Source of the DNA: Piscicola geometra
Lineage: Eukaryota; Annelida; Clitellata; Hirudinida; Piscicolidae
Reading direction: 5' to 3'
Length of the DNA: 64,000 nucleotides
Assembly: GCA_943735955.1 (NCBI GenBank)
Contig: OX030967.1
Span: 1,169,181-1,233,180 of the forward strand
Shown here in pieces: positions 24,455-37,740 of the stretch. The position numbers were made by a program, and so were the translations under genes. The notes under the pieces are model-generated. The model was not told the origin of the DNA. It did no database searches and worked only from the letters and a program-made list of their open reading frames with translations. Each line of letters begins with the position of its first letter. Position 1 is the stretch's first letter.

Positions 24455-26640
24455 TTAATCAATCAATCAATCAATCAAATAGATTTCTATAGCGCTCTTT
24501 CTTCAAATTCAAAAGCGCTCGTAAATAAATTTGTTAAACAGATATGTCTTCAGATCCTTACGAAAAGTAAATAATGATTTAGAAGTAGTTAAATAAGGAG
24601 GTAATGAGTTCCAAATATATGGACCTGCATAATGGAAAGAACGTTTAGCAAAAGAGTTATTAATGGAAGGGATGAAATAATGATTTTGAGTGGATGATCT
24701 TAAATTCCTTCTATGAGGGTGAGTTATTAATGATTTGAGGTATATTGGGGATACTGGGGAGTTTTGTAATTTAAACATAAAAACACAGATTTTAAATATA
24801 ATCCTAAATTTGATGGGGAGCCAATGTAATAAGATGAGAGAGGGTGTAATGTGGTGATAAGTAGGAGTACGGCTAACGACTCTAGCAGCATAATTAAAGA
24901 CTTTATTTAATGGTTTTAAAGTAGTTTCAGGTAAATTATAATAGAGTGAGTTACAATAGTCAATTCGAGATAAAACAAGTGCAGAGACTAACATCTTTAA
25001 AGAAGGGTCATCTAAGTAAGGTAATAATTGTCTGATACGTCTGAGATGAAAAAAGCAAGATTTAGTGACTGATAGAATTTGGTTTGATAAGGTTAATTTT
25101 GAGTCGAAATTAAATCCTAAGCTACGAATATGATTAGATGGAACAATAGTATGAGTGGCGAAATTACATGGGCCATTAATTAGTTTACCATTTTTATCAA
25201 AAAATATAAGTTCAAACTTTAGTGGATTCAATTTTAGAGACATTGAGCTAGACCAGTTTTCAATAGATAATAGACATGAAGATATAGACGACATAACAGT
25301 ATTATATGATGATGTATCGAAGCTGACATATAACTGCGAATCGTCAGCATAGGATAGGGAGTTGAGAGAATGAGAGGAAATGATAGAAGATAATTCAGAG
25401 ACGTATAGAATAAAGAACAAAGGACCAAGAATAGAACCTTGAGGAACACCATATGAGTAAGTAGATGGGGTAGAGGTACAGTGATTTAAAGAAACATAAA
25501 CAGATCTATTAGATAAATATGACTTAATCCATAAAAACGAGGAATCCTTGATATTGAACTTATTTTTTAGTAATAGTAGTAATAAGGAGTGGTCTACAGT
25601 GTCAAAAGCGGCCGAATAATCTAAACAAACAAGTACAGAACATTTTTTATTATCAAAGGCGTAAATAAGATCATTATAGAGTTTTAAGAGGGATGATTCA
25701 CAGTTATGACCTAAACGAAAACCAGATTGTGAATAAGGTATAAGAGAGTTAGCATTTAAATATGAATAGATTTGTTGATAGACTACCTTTTCTATTATTT
25801 TAGATATGAATGTTAGATTGGAAATAGGTCTATAGTTAGAAATTTGAGTAGGGTCTAATGAATTATTTTTTAAAGTAGGTATGATAACAGAAGCTTTGTA
25901 TAAAGTCGGAAATTTAGATGTAGAGAGAGACAGATTAACAATGAAAAGAATTATAGGGTAAAAAATATCAGACAATTCTTCAATCAAATAAGTTGGAATT
26001 ATGTCAAGAGAACAGGTAGATGTAGACATGGAATTAATAATTAAGGACAGGTCAGGTAGAGAAATTGAAGAAAAACTGACAAAATTAAATTCACTATTGT
26101 TAATATAATTAATAGGGCTAGGAATAGAGGTATTATTGTTAAAATTAGACCTTATTGTTTCTACTTTACTTGTTATGTAATTATGATAATCTTGAGAAGA
26201 GAAAGATGAAGGAGGTGGAAGGTTTTTATTTAATAATTTAGAAAGTGACTGCCAACGATTCTTTGAAGAAGAAGCGTTGACTATAGAAATTCTAAAATAA
26301 TTACAGTGCTTAGAGAATAATATAGATTTGTATTGGTTAAGAGAAGACAAGTAAAGATTATAATTAAAGGAAGAACTATGAGACCTAAACTTACGCTCAT
26401 GTCTACGTGCAACCCGTTTCAGAGTCGCACATTCACTGTCGAACCACGGAGACCGTTTCGACAGCAGACGACATGAGCGCAATTTTAAAGGTAAAATGAT
26501 ATCAAGAATTGAAGAAATAGAATCATTAAAACATGTAAGAAACTCATCAACATCAGTGAAACCATTGAAACTAAAATATTTAAATAGTAGAGTAAATGTG
26601 TCCTTATTTCGCTTCTGTTTCAACTAAGTCTTAATTTCGC
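24455..26640 (-). mobile_element. L2-like non-LTR retrotransposon, 5'-truncated
   Basis: The minus-strand element ends at its 3' terminus in (TTGATTGA)n after GAGCGCTATAGAAATCTAT. The same 3' tail occurs as fragments at 45,385-45,445 and 58,950-59,020, so it marks a family. The 5' end stops within the region between endonuclease and RT. Confidence 0.85.
24509..26623 (-). CDS. Reverse transcriptase of an L2/CR1-group LINE (intact frame, no endonuclease)
   Basis: A 704-codon uninterrupted frame; the annotated first codon is TTG and reflects truncation, not a true start. RT motifs in order: NYRPISNL, SQSGFRLGHNCESSLLKL, CLDYSAAFDTVDHSLLL, YGVPQGSILGPLFFI, SYADDSQLYV (YADD catalytic box) and RSLGFNFDSKL. 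The conserved L2-type tail follows: SRIDYCNSLYYNLP, LHWLPIKFRIIFKI and YIWNSLPPYLTTS. It would copy LINE RNA by target-primed reverse transcription. The APE endonuclease that should precede it is absent, so it is not autonomous. The lack of stops suggests a recent insertion. Confidence 0.92.
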   Translation of the reverse strand: MKQKRNKDTFTLLFKYFSFNGFTDVDEFLTCFNDSISSILDIILPLKLRSCRLLSKRSPWFDSECATLKRVARRHERKFRSHSSSFNYNLYLSSLNQYKSILFSKHCNYFRISIVNASSSKNRWQSLSKLLNKNLPPPSSFSSQDYHNYITSKVETIRSNFNNNTSIPSPINYINNSEFNFVSFSSISLPDLSLIINSMSTSTCSLDIIPTYLIEELSDIFYPIILFIVNLSLSTSKFPTLYKASVIIPTLKNNSLDPTQISNYRPISNLTFISKIIEKVVYQQIYSYLNANSLIPYSQSGFRLGHNCESSLLKLYNDLIYAFDNKKCSVLVCLDYSAAFDTVDHSLLLLLLKNKFNIKDSSFLWIKSYLSNRSVYVSLNHCTSTPSTYSYGVPQGSILGPLFFILYVSELSSIISSHSLNSLSYADDSQLYVSFDTSSYNTVMSSISSCLLSIENWSSSMSLKLNPLKFELIFFDKNGKLINGPCNFATHTIVPSNHIRSLGFNFDSKLTLSNQILSVTKSCFFHLRRIRQLLPYLDDPSLKMLVSALVLSRIDYCNSLYYNLPETTLKPLNKVFNYAARVVSRTPTYHHITPSLILLHWLPIKFRIIFKICVFMFKLQNSPVSPIYLKSLITHPHRRNLRSSTQNHYFIPSINNSFAKRSFHYAGPYIWNSLPPYLTTSKSLFTFRKDLKTYLFNKFIYERF

Positions 26641-27600
26641 GCTGCTACTTAGTTGTAAACGCTTTTTGACTTTTTTCATTCATCAACGACAAATTGATTA
26701 CTTTTGTTAAACTCTTCTTATGGATTTGATGAAGAATCATGAAGTTCAAGCTATTTTATGCAGAAACCCTTTGGATTGAACGTCGACTTTCCCTGACAGT
26801 CTCCACGCATGATTTGAAACATCTGGTTTCCCGCGAATCCATTTATTTTTATACTTATAATTTATAATATTAGCTGAAACTTAGATTGAGTTCTATAAAC
26901 CATTTCACTGACTGGGATGACGACAAAAGTTTGTGACAAACAACCCCATTACCATATGACTCATTTATACATTATTAGTATATAAACGCCGTTAATTAAA
27001 GCAAGAAACATGTTTTAAACCTTTTTAAAGACTGCTTCAAAGTAATTTGAAAAAAAATTCTGTTAAGTGCTAATACTAATTAAAATAATAAAAAAATAAT
27101 TAAATTCTTAAAACTTACTAAAGTCCAAAAAAAAAAGAAGAAAGACTATAAAATGTTTAAGAACACGAATACAGAAGCTATTTTTATAGAAAGTGAAAGT
27201 TGAATCAGTGATTATAATTAATTTTTTATCTAATTTTTCATTTTTTATTATAAGTGTTATTTAGCTTGTAACATACAACCCTTTATTATCTGTCTTGAAA
27301 ATAATCAAGTGTTACATGCAAGCTATGAATCATTTGCTTCCAATGGTATTGCTAATTTTTACTCCGATACTAACAGCCTTTACTACCATTCTATGACCCT
27401 CCAAAGATTTGCAACAGATCGCCACTGCTGGCATTAATGGTAATATCTTTTGCAAGAGTGATTTTTGTTCTGACGTTTTATTTAAAAAAACAGTTTTGTC
27501 TTGTGGACCGAAATTTATTTCAACAATTTTTGTTAGAAGCAAATAGAAGGTTAAAAACAAATGTTTAATATCAACTTATGTAGAAAACATATTGAAGCTT
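26640..27600. other. AT-rich DNA with no gene seen
   Basis: Contains only the possible inverted end noted at 27,260-27,322. Confidence 0.5.
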
Positions 27601-27602
27601 GC

Positions 27603-27800
27603 AATGCAATACAATACAATTCAATGCAATACAAAACAATGCAATACAATGCAATAAAATAAAATAAAATGAAATAAAATAACATAACATAAAATACAAT
27701 ACAATACAATACAATACAATACAATAAAACACAATAAAATACAATAAAATAAAATAAAATAAAATACAATACAATACAATAAAATACAATAAAATACAAG
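27603..27800. repeat. ATACA/AATAA pentanucleotide repeat
   Basis: Alternating (CAATA)n and (AAATA)n runs. The Ile/Phe/Tyr-rich minus-strand frames over it are repeat translations. Confidence 0.93.
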
Positions 27801-28516
27801 ATAACGAATATTATTAATTCTCTTTTGACTTTTGAGCTTCCTTTTCCCAAAAGCGTTTAACTACGAGTTGATTTGGATGATTGAAAGTGGTGGTTATTTT
27901 AGATTTCATTGGCTTTAGATTCTACTCAGAATTAGTTAGTGAATTGGTATAAAAGATAGGGATGATTTTAAAGTCTTCATGTCTTATGAGACGATTACCA
28001 TTTCCATCTGACAAAACTTTAAAAAATTTTTTTTAATATTTAATTGATGAAAAAACAAACGTGAGTATTGAATACATTATAATACAATTGTTTAAACATT
28101 TTTGAATTCGTAAAAACGACCCTAAACCATCAAAAACACCTGAAATTATCAGTACAAACTAGAGGTCAGACCGGGTACCTGCGGGACTCCCGCGGGAACG
28201 GGAATGAAAATATATTTTGCAACGGGAAAAGTCGGGAACCGGGAAAAGGTTTTCAAGACGGGAACGGGAATCAACATTCAAATCAGAGCGGAAAGACACT
28301 TTTAAATCGGGAACGGGAAAAAACGTGAATACAAGTTATTGGGATTTGATTCTTCAAAAATTATTTTTCAGCAAACTCCTAAGTATAGAAATATCTATTT
28401 CATCGTTACTCCGTACTTAAAATAAGTATTAAATGCAGTAGAAATGTATAACGAAACCACCATTGCATTGTCAATGTCAAAATCTCCAACATTACAGTTG
28501 AAGTTGTTACGGTGAG

Positions 28517-29083
28517 ACTAGAGGTCAGACATGGACGATTTTTCTTTCCTAGTCCCGTCCCGTTCCTGCAACTCGTTTCCCGGTCCCGACCCATTCCGGA
28601 AACTTTTTGACCTGGTCTCGACCTATTGCTCGAATTTTTTTTCTAGTTTTATTTATTTATTTTGCTGCCGTTTTCACCGGTCCCAAACTTGCTAGTCCTA
28701 ACATTTCTTGAAATTTATTATTTGAAAATCATACAATATTTGTTAAAAAAACACGATTTAAGTTTTAAATATTTATTGAAATGAAAATATTGAAGTTAGT
28801 AATTGTTTTTAAGTAACTAAAGCAAGTCTTTATTGCTTTTCACACGGGTTGTACCGTCAGGAGTTTTAGCTTTCAAATTAGATGATCTTGGGTCTTAAGT
28901 CAAACGACCACATGTTGAAAAATATGGAAATTAAAATTCTGATGTCCCATTGAGAACGAGACGAGATGGGAAAAAATTTCAAGAATGGGACGGGATACGA
29001 AGCAAAATTCTGATGGCCCATCGGGAACGGGACGAGACGGAAAAAAAAATTTGAGAACGGAATGTCTAAGACTCTAATCCCCA
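28517..29083. mobile_element. Nested hAT derivative with two right-type ends
   Basis: Starts TAGAGGTCAGACATGGACGA (right-type end, inverted) and ends ATGTCTAAGACTCTA (decayed right-type end). Between them is inverted transposase C-terminal sequence (28,820-28,920, complement includes GACCCAAGATCATCT). It looks like a head-to-head rearranged element rather than a simple copy. Confidence 0.6.
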
Positions 29084-29479
29084 GTATTAAAGAACAATAT
29101 AAAAAAAGTTTGGTATAGAAAAAGAAATAAATACCAAGACATTTATTAGAGAAATTTTAAATCCATATTGTAGATCCAGACCAAGCTGGAGTGCGTAAAA
29201 AAACAAATGATGGTCATTTAGAGCTATTATATTTGTTTTTATAACGTAAAAATTAAAATTATTATTAAACGAATCATTTATTTTTGCAGTTGTCGAGAAT
29301 AAGAATGTTGTCAAAAAAACATATTTATTACATTATTGAAAAATTTATAATACTAAACGAGAGAGAAAATTAAGAAGACGATGAATTGCACAAATACGTC
29401 CCGCCAAAATTGAAGATTTAAAGATGTTTCATTTTTATTGGATTAAAATCTAAAATTTTCGAATATTAGCCATACATTT

Positions 29480-29612
29480 TTTAGTATACCTGCAAGTTCT
29501 ATTTCCTGTGAACAGAATTTTTCTACATGTGGTCGTGTAACTTCAGACCCAAGATCATCTCATTTGAAAGCTAAAACTCTTGATGGTTTCAACCGTATGA
29601 GAGGCAGCTAAG
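29480..29612 (+). pseudogene. hAT transposase C-terminal (dimerisation) fragment
   Basis: With a frameshift it reads CEQNFSTCGRVTSDPRSSHL, then KAKTLDGFNRMRGS and a stop. This is the hAT C-terminal pattern (E-x-x-FS-x-x-GR, then S-x-L). The rest of the transposase is not recognisable. Confidence 0.65.
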
Positions 29613-30037
29613 ACTTGATTAAATTACTTAAAAACAATGACTAACTTCAATACATTCATTTCATTAAATATTTGCATTTTAATATATGTTTTTATATTTT
29701 AAAAAATAATTATTTCTAACTTTCAGATAAGAAATTTTAGTAAATTTTAGGACTAGAAAGTTTGGGACCGGTGAACACAGCTGCGTAAATGAATGATAAG
29801 AAAAATAAATTCGAGAATGGGTCGAGACCGGGTCAAAAAGTTTCGAGAAGGGTAGGGACCGGGAATTGAGTTGCGGGAACGGGACGGGACGGGACGAGAA
29901 CTAAAATCTGATGGCCCATCGGGAAAGGGTCGGGAGGGGAAAAAAATTTGGGTAACGGGATGGGAATGGGAATGAAAAATCATTCATGTCCAACCTCTAC
30001 TACAGACCTTCGAAACGACCATCACCAACCCTGAAAA

Positions 30038-31612
30038 CACCAACACAAATAACAACACCATCACAAATAACAACACCACCACAAATAACAACACCAACAC
30101 AAATAAAAACACCATAACAAATAAAAACTCCACCACAAATAACAACACCAACACAAATAACAACACCATCACAAATAACAACACCACCACAAATAACAAC
30201 ACCATCACAAATAACAACACCACCACAAATAACAACACCATCACAAATTACAACACCATCACAAATATCAATAATAGAACAAATAACAACACCAGCACAA
30301 ATAAAAACAACACAAATAAAAACAACACAAAGAACAACACCATCACGAATAGCAACACAATCACAAATAACACACAATCACAAATAACAATACCATCACA
30401 AATAACAACACCAGCACATATAACAACACCAGCACAAGTAACAACACCATCACAAATAATAACACAAATAACAACACTAGAACAAATAACAACACAAGCA
30501 CCAATGACAACACTAGAACAAATAATAACACCAGCACAAATAACAACACCCTCACAAATAATAACACAAATAACAACACTAGCACAAATAACAACACCAT
30601 CACAAATAACAACACCATCACAAATAACAACACCATCACAAATAACAACAAAAATAACAACACTAGAACAAATAACAACACCATCACAAATTACAACACC
30701 ATCACAAATTACAACACCATCACAAATATCAATACTAGAACAAATAACAACACCAGCACAAATAAAAACAACACAAATAAAAACAACACAAAGAACAACA
30801 CAATCACGAATAGCAACACAATCACAAATAACACACAATCACAAATAACAATACCATCACAAATAACAACACCAGCACATATAACAACACCAGCACAAGT
30901 AACAACACCATCACAAATAATAATACAAATAACAACACTAGCACAAATAACAACACCATCACAAATAACAACACCCTCACAAATAACAACACCAACACAT
31001 ATAACAACAACAGCACAAATAACAACACAATCACAAATAACAACACCAGCACAAGTAACAACACCCTCACAAATAATAACACAAATAACAACACTAGCAC
31101 AAATAACAACACCCTCACAAATAACAACACCAGCAAAAATAATAACACAAATAAAAACACAAGTAACAATACCTTCACAAATAACAACACCATCACAAAT
31201 AACAACACCATCACAAGTAACAACACAAATAACAACACCAACACATATAACAACACCAGCACAAGTAACAACACCCTCACAAATAATAACACAAATAACA
31301 ACACCAGCACAAGTAACAACACCCTCGCAAATAATAACACAAATAACAACACTAGCACAAATAACAGCACCAGCAAAAACAAAAACAACCCAAATAATAA
31401 CACAAATATCAACACAAATAACAACACCATCACAAATAACAACAACAGCACAAGTAAAAACACCCTCACAAATAATAACACAAATAACAACACTAGCACA
31501 AATAACAACACCATCACAAATAACAAAACCATCACAAATAACAACACCAACACAAATAACAACACCAGAACAAATAAAAACAACACAATTAATATCACAA
31601 ACAACACCACCA
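30038..31612. repeat. 18-bp VNTR, 1.6 kb
   Basis: Roughly 85 copies of ACAAATAACAACACCATC with variants CCAGCAC, CTAGCAC, CCCTCAC and CAAGTAACA. Higher-order blocks recur: 30,250-30,400 and 30,700-30,860 are near-identical. It begins about 40 bp from the right end of hAT element H1. Ile-Thr-Thr-Pro-type and Val/Leu/Cys-type frames are repeat translations. Confidence 0.95.
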
Positions 31613-31639
31613 ACACAGACACTGGCCTCCAGACAACCG

Positions 31640-34600
31640 ACTTCTCTCGCATAATTTGACTCAATTCTCAAACCCGTTGAAGAATATCTTCTTATTTTTC
31701 TAATTCCTTTTCGATGTTGAGGTTACTGTTTTTCAATAGTTATATTTCTTAAGATTTGATAAACGTTTTGTTTTACTTTTTTATTCTTATTGCTTTTTTC
31801 TTTTTTTTTTTACCTACATCCTAATTCATATTTTATTGTTTATTTTAGCTCTATGGTTTTACTTCATTTTTCTACATCATTTATAATTGTTTCTTCATTT
31901 TATTCTGCCTATTTAAATAGGCTTTTATGTTATTATCTTTTTTTTTAAGCTACAGTATGGCGTGCATAGATACCCTAGTTTTCACACAATCATACATTAT
32001 ATAAGCATTCCACAACCTACAACTTTCGCATAATAATATGATGTACTATTAATATTCTAATATACTACAGTCTTAATTTATAAATCAAAAAGATTAATTA
32101 GAATAACACTTTTAATATATTTTTTATATTGTTCTCAAAACTTCTATTTCAACAAAAGGCGTATCATGAGTGAATACCATCAAGTCTTAAAAATTATTGA
32201 ACTTGCATCTGAAAGCAGACACGGCAGCTGGCAGCGTCTGCAAGAAACGAGAACTTGCCTACAAACACTTCTTGTTGGAGCCTTGGCAACCTCGCCGGGT
32301 GGTGAACCGGTGTCGTTAACGACTCGCTGCATATTTCCTTCGCTGTTTCACCATCGAAACCTCAAAAGAACTTTTAAAATAGTAATATTGAAACTATCTT
32401 ATATTTAAAGCAAACATTATGTCTTTATTGTAAAGCTTTAACCCCTGCTAGACACCAGAAGTTTCTTTTTTATTATGTGACGTTTATATATTTTATTCGC
32501 TACAGTCTTTATATCGCCTAAAAAAGACTAATAAATGTTGAGTAGATGAAAATGTATATGACGCTTATATATTTTTTTATTTAAAAAATTAGTGTTTAGA
32601 AAATAATTTGTTTAGAGTGGTAAATATAGATATATTAAACCTAGTTTTCGGAAAGATCGAGAACTCGGGGATATACGGATTGTTTTCGGCCGTATTAAAA
32701 TATGCATCCTAAAATTATTTTTATTGTTGTTGATGGCGTTACATAAAGTCTTATGGTAATAAGAGTAAACGCATTTATTTGTGAATAACTTCATGAGACA
32801 ACTTAAATGAAATAATCATAAACGTGCATATCATTATAATCACATTATTGTTGAATATTTAGTTGAAAGTCCTTTCTATATATACTTGTCTGGGTACACA
32901 CAGACTGCTGATTGTGAATGTTTTTAATTTTGACTTTGAGGCCTTGAAACATTTGGATAAATGACTTGATCGAATGTTTTTGATAAATTATTTAGTTAAA
33001 TTTGTTTAAAGGAATGGAATCAAAGCATTCTTTTTGTAAGTTTTTCTGAAAGAAATAAAATAACTTGAAGAAATAAATAAGCGTTTGTTGAAGTTACTTG
33101 AAAATAGCAGAATTCTCTTGTTCAATGGTTTATAATCAAACTCAGTTCACACACAAATAATGGACCTACACTTGAGCTTATAATTACAGAGTTGAGTTTT
33201 TCAGAGTTCTAAGTCTGAGGGCTGCATAAAAATTGAGTCTAATAGAATTCATTCAATTATCGAATACAATTTACATTTAAATATTACATTTGCAAAAAAA
33301 GTTGATATAGCACATTTAACTAAATTTATCAGACAAAATTGTTATAGAATAAAATAACAAGTTTTTAAGTGAAAGCTTAAATTGTTCTAAAATTGGGAAC
33401 CATGTGGATATCTATGTGGTGATCCTAGTGTTATTAAACTGGTTTAAATGATGATTTTTTATAGCAAATCCCAATACAAGGTATCAGTGGTCTATTATTT
33501 CATCCATTTGATTAATTACTTACTAACCAAGCCATTTTTTCGTTGCCTGTTAGTGGCCTTATGAATCACTATACATTAAAAAAAATTTTTTTACCTTTTT
33601 TCAACTTCTAAATTATATACTCTATTAACACTTTCATCTTTCCATTCACTGTTTATTAATACATTCTTTAAAAAACTCACTATCCAACCAACCCATCATC
33701 CAGCCAACCAACCAACCCACACACCATCTTTCCAACCAAACTACTCAGCATGAAATCAACCCACCCATCCAGCCAAATCATTATCTAGCCAACCCACTCA
33801 CCATCCATCCAACCAACCCATCCAACCAACATACCCATTCAAATGATTTACAAATCCATCTACCATCCACTTCAATCATGACTCTCCATCCTTACTAGAG
33901 AGTATTTTCAAAACAAAATGGAGGTCTAGCCTACATCATAGGAAATCTTGCAGGGCTGGTGTTTAGGGTACATGTATAATAGTGCTAGTAGTAATAGAAA
34001 GAGCGATGTAGTGCTGAGGTTGTAATAGTAATAGTAAATACAATACCACGAAGAATATTATTAATGTGGCGTAAACCCAAACGTTGTAGTAGTTTTAATA
34101 CGATAATGATAGTGATTTTTCGTACTACTAAGTCACTATTATCCATTCATTTGAAATTGATTTAAAAATTGTCAGCATAAAGCTTTTGAGTGAATCTCAA
34201 TTAAAACCATCTCTTTTTTCAAAGCACCTGCATCAATGCAGGCCCTGTAGGCATTGTTATAGCGTCAAAACTAGAAGATACTTCAACAATTAATTTATTT
34301 AAATAAAAAAAATAGACTCTTTTTGCAATTGCATTTCTAGTATCGTCTTTTTCTATATCCTTGATCTGAACAGCCCAAACACACAGACATACACACAAGC
34401 ACACACTAGGGGTGTCAAAAATAATTTTTATAAATTCATTGTTGTGTAGTTTTTAGTATTTTTTCTTAAATAGGAAATTTTTTTCTACAATCTTTCTATT
34501 TTAAGTAAAATTAAAATATTTATAAATCTTTCTATGAAAATGTAAATTTAAAGGCTTGACCAATAATGAAAAGGTCCTAGGTTCAAATGCAACCTATTTG

Positions 34601-36140
34601 CCCATGGGCGCAAATGAAAATATGCAGCCTAAGTGGCCTCGAAGCCCGTTCGAGTTATACGCCACTATAATATTTCGTCATAATATATCAAAGTGGAAAA
34701 ATTTATTTTCCGGTCTTTAAATCAGTTCCCTAAAAAGTGGTTAAAGCGAGCCTGCTAAGCAGCAGTTGATGATGGTTTTCACAAGCTTTCAAAGTTGTTT
34801 TTTTCCCGAGTTGTTGAATTCAGCTGCTGGACAGTGGAAACTACCCATGACACTTCAATCAGCTCCACTTTTAATCTACCATACACTTTTTTCTGTCACA
34901 CACTCTGCTATAAAATAATAAAAGAAGGATTACTTCTGACTCAATGTACTAAATGATTTGAAACTATTCCATTACAGCATTTGAAGCGTTCTTTTGTTTT
35001 CATAATTCATTTGATTCTTTAAAAGAGTATCAGGTCATTTGCTTGAACATCACTTGCTATACAACATGTAATCCTTGCAGGTAAATAGACGTGAGAAAAA
35101 AATTCGCCATCTTTAATTATATCTTCAAAATGTGAATCACCATATAAAAGGCAACACACTAGCCATGTGATAAGAACCCGGCAAGTGAAAGCGATACTGC
35201 GAGTCTGGTAGTGCAAACCTAAAACTAAAAGGCATTATTCGATTATCTCGTTTTAGTCTTTTCTTGGCCATTACAGAAAGTCATCTTATAAGAAAGACTG
35301 TAAAAAGAAACCAACTTCGGATCTAAGTTGCTGAAGCTGTAGTTCACCTAGATGAGAATCATCTTCCTAGAGCGTTCAAATAGAGCTATGCTAGGTCCAA
35401 TACAGGGTTCAAGTAGAATTGAGTAGAGGTTTCCAATAAATACTTTTTGAATTTTGGAGACTGCAAGTGAAGTAGAGGAGATGTTTTTAATGAACTTCTC
35501 TGGCAGGATGCACTCATAATCTATGGAAACTTTTGTCAATACACATACAAAGAACATCATTCGCAACGTCCCATATGATCAGTAACTGGAAGGTTGCTGT
35601 CTGTCACATGAGCAAAAAGTTATTTTATTAGATAGGGTAGCTCATAAAAACAATGGTACATCAAATTTGTTTAAGATTTTATAAATCGGAATAAAAATTG
35701 AAAGAGTATTATTACTTTTGAAAAACTGAAAGGCCATTGAATAGGTTTTAAATATTATTTTTTTCAACTATTTTTTCCAAATTAAATCTTAATGTCATTT
35801 TACACACAAAAAACAACTATGCATTTAGATGAGAGAGGATATTTTTTCTTTTCTAAAGTGAACCCCTCTAACACAAATACATTAAATAAATTCAGTTATC
35901 TCCTTCTTTCAGAACCTTCTCTTTAAAAATGGGGTTGTGTGCCTGTGTAGGCGCAGTGTATATGTATGTTGCATGTACTTGTACATGTGTGTGCATGTGA
36001 GTGTAGAAAGCGGCGGTATTGATTGATGCAAGAAGTCTAGACAGCATACAACTTGCAGTTCAGGCCTGCTGCACTCTTCTTACGTTCTACAAAAATATTT
36101 GGTTTTAAACTCCATTGAATATTGTTGTGAAATGTAATAT
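31640..36140. other. Long AT-rich intergenic stretch
   Basis: No gene, RNA gene or complete transposon recognised. Contains a degenerate CCAACCAACCCATCC tract at 33,670-33,860. Small frames at 32,166, 34,219, 35,019 and 35,348 show no domain, no splice signals that extend them and no family resemblance. Confidence 0.5.
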
Positions 36141-36340
36141 TAAATACACACAAATGCTTATATGCAAACAGATACTCACATACAGTTACACAGACTCACA
36201 AAAACAAACATCTAAACACACACCTAAACACACATAGACAACACACACACGCACACACACATACAAACACACACACAAATACACACACATACACACACAC
36301 ACATACACATTCATAAACACACAAACACACACACACCTAC
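36140..36340. repeat. CA-rich degenerate microsatellite
   Basis: Imperfect CACACA/AACACA tract. Confidence 0.85.
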
Positions 36341-36511
36341 AATGTAGGTTCTACACATATCCACATACAAATGCATAAACACATCTAGGGGTGAGACGTG
36401 ACAGGTCTTGATCATTCTCAAATCTAGGCAGGCTCTCTTTATTATTCAGAATTACGTCTGTGGCTTGCTACTACTATTTTAATATCGTTAAAATAGGTAT
36501 TACTCGAAGTA

Positions 36512-36814
<303 letters not shown>

Positions 36815-37330
36815 AAATTAACAGTAGTTGTAGTTGTTACTTTTGTCGCTTTTACTTATTTGTTCCTACTCCGCTTGACCGAACCATCCGGGTCTCATGC
36901 TGAGCAGATATGTGAGGATTTCTCCCCCTCTCTCTCTCTTCATTTGTCTGGGTAACTTTCCACTTCACCACACAGCTCACAGTTGTTATAGTTGCTTTAT
37001 TTGTATTGCGTATTTATTTTGAAAATTTATCTAAAAAAACACACTGCAGAATTAGGCATATGTGGATGCTACCCTCTTTTAGTATTTTGTTGATATATAG
37101 AATATTAAAAATATTTATGAATATATTTATTGATTAATATAGATTACATCAAATTCTTCAATAAAATACCGTAAAATATTAATATATTCGCATACTTCAA
37201 ATTTTAAATCACATGTACAAAATATACGTTTTTTTAAACTAATTGAACAATATTGATGTTTTTGATCTTTAGTCCTTATATTCTTTGTCAAATTAAACAA
37301 ATTATAATACTTTTTTTTTGTTTTTTTTGT
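36815..37330. other. AT-rich intergenic DNA, no gene seen
   Basis: Nothing recognised apart from a short CTCTCT run at 36,925-36,940. Confidence 0.5.
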
Positions 37331-37569
37331 TGGTCTATACTATTCACAGCCTGACAGACGCATGCCATGTTACAATGGTTCTGAGAACCATGGTTCTTAT
37401 GCGCCAAGGCGCCACTCCACACGACGTACACATCTTTCAATGCATACGTCGCAAACACCGCATCATATACACTAGGTATATGATAGTTCACGGTTGCTTC
37501 CAAGGATTCGAACTGGCAACCTTTAAGTTGCAAGTCCGACGTCTACCAACTAAGCCATCCCCGCTCCCC
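37331..37569 (-). mobile_element. tRNA-derived SINE, copy 1
   Basis: The minus-strand head is a tRNA-like sequence (GGGGATGGCTTAGTTGGTAG box A region, then CCAGTTCGAATCC box B). It is followed by a body with the palindrome GAACCATGGTTCT and a tail ending CAGGCTGTGAATA. About 90% alike to 61,952-62,192; tail-only fragments at 50,111 and 59,218. The body overlaps no gene. Confidence 0.82.
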
Positions 37570-37740
37570 ATCCCGCTGTACAAATTCATTTATGAGTATT
37601 ATTATAATTCGCTCTGATTATCACCATAGATATTCTAGTTTTAAAAATGTATGTACGAACTAAAAAGCCCCAAAAAAAATTTCTTTATAAATGATGGTGT
37701 TTGAACATTATGGGTATCCTAATAAATTGGTATTTTGGTG

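Larger units (their letters stand above)
24044..27322. mobile_element. Possible TIR element containing the L2-like LINE
   Basis: CTGCATGTTACACTTTAACA and GGGGTTGTTTGTTACAG near 24,050-24,135 have inverted partners near 27,260-27,322 (TTGCATGTAACACTT and GGGTTGTATGTTACAAG). Intervening parts of the two ends differ and no target duplication was confirmed, so this is tentative. Confidence 0.35.
28160..29999 (+). mobile_element. hAT element H1 with GGGAACGGGAC subterminal repeats
   Basis: The left end is TAGAGGTCAGACCGGGTACC and the right end is TTCATGTCCAACCTCTA. The flanking octamers GTACAAAC and CTACAGAC match at 6 of 8 positions, fitting a decayed hAT target duplication. Both ends carry multiple GGGAACGGGA(C/A) subterminal repeats. 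A transposase C-terminus remnant lies at 29,480-29,612. A second rearranged copy (28,517-29,083) is nested inside. Interior sequence matches element H2 at 59.3-60.6 kb. Confidence 0.82.

Noticed and set aside
30000..31671. Frames of 100-320 codons in the 18-bp VNTR
   Set aside because: The unit length is a multiple of three, so frames stay open by chance; no start context, domain or splice support.
32166..32408. 80-codon plus-strand frame
   Set aside because: No family resemblance, no splice context and AT-rich surroundings; likely chance.
34555..34690. Possible tRNA-derived element (AGGTTCAAATGC box-B-like)
   Set aside because: No box A at the right distance and no second copy in the window.
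37500..37569. Functional tRNA gene (Cys/Ala-like anticodon)
   Set aside because: It is the head of a repeated SINE with a second copy at 62.1 kb. The anticodon stem is mispaired and there is no proper acceptor stem.
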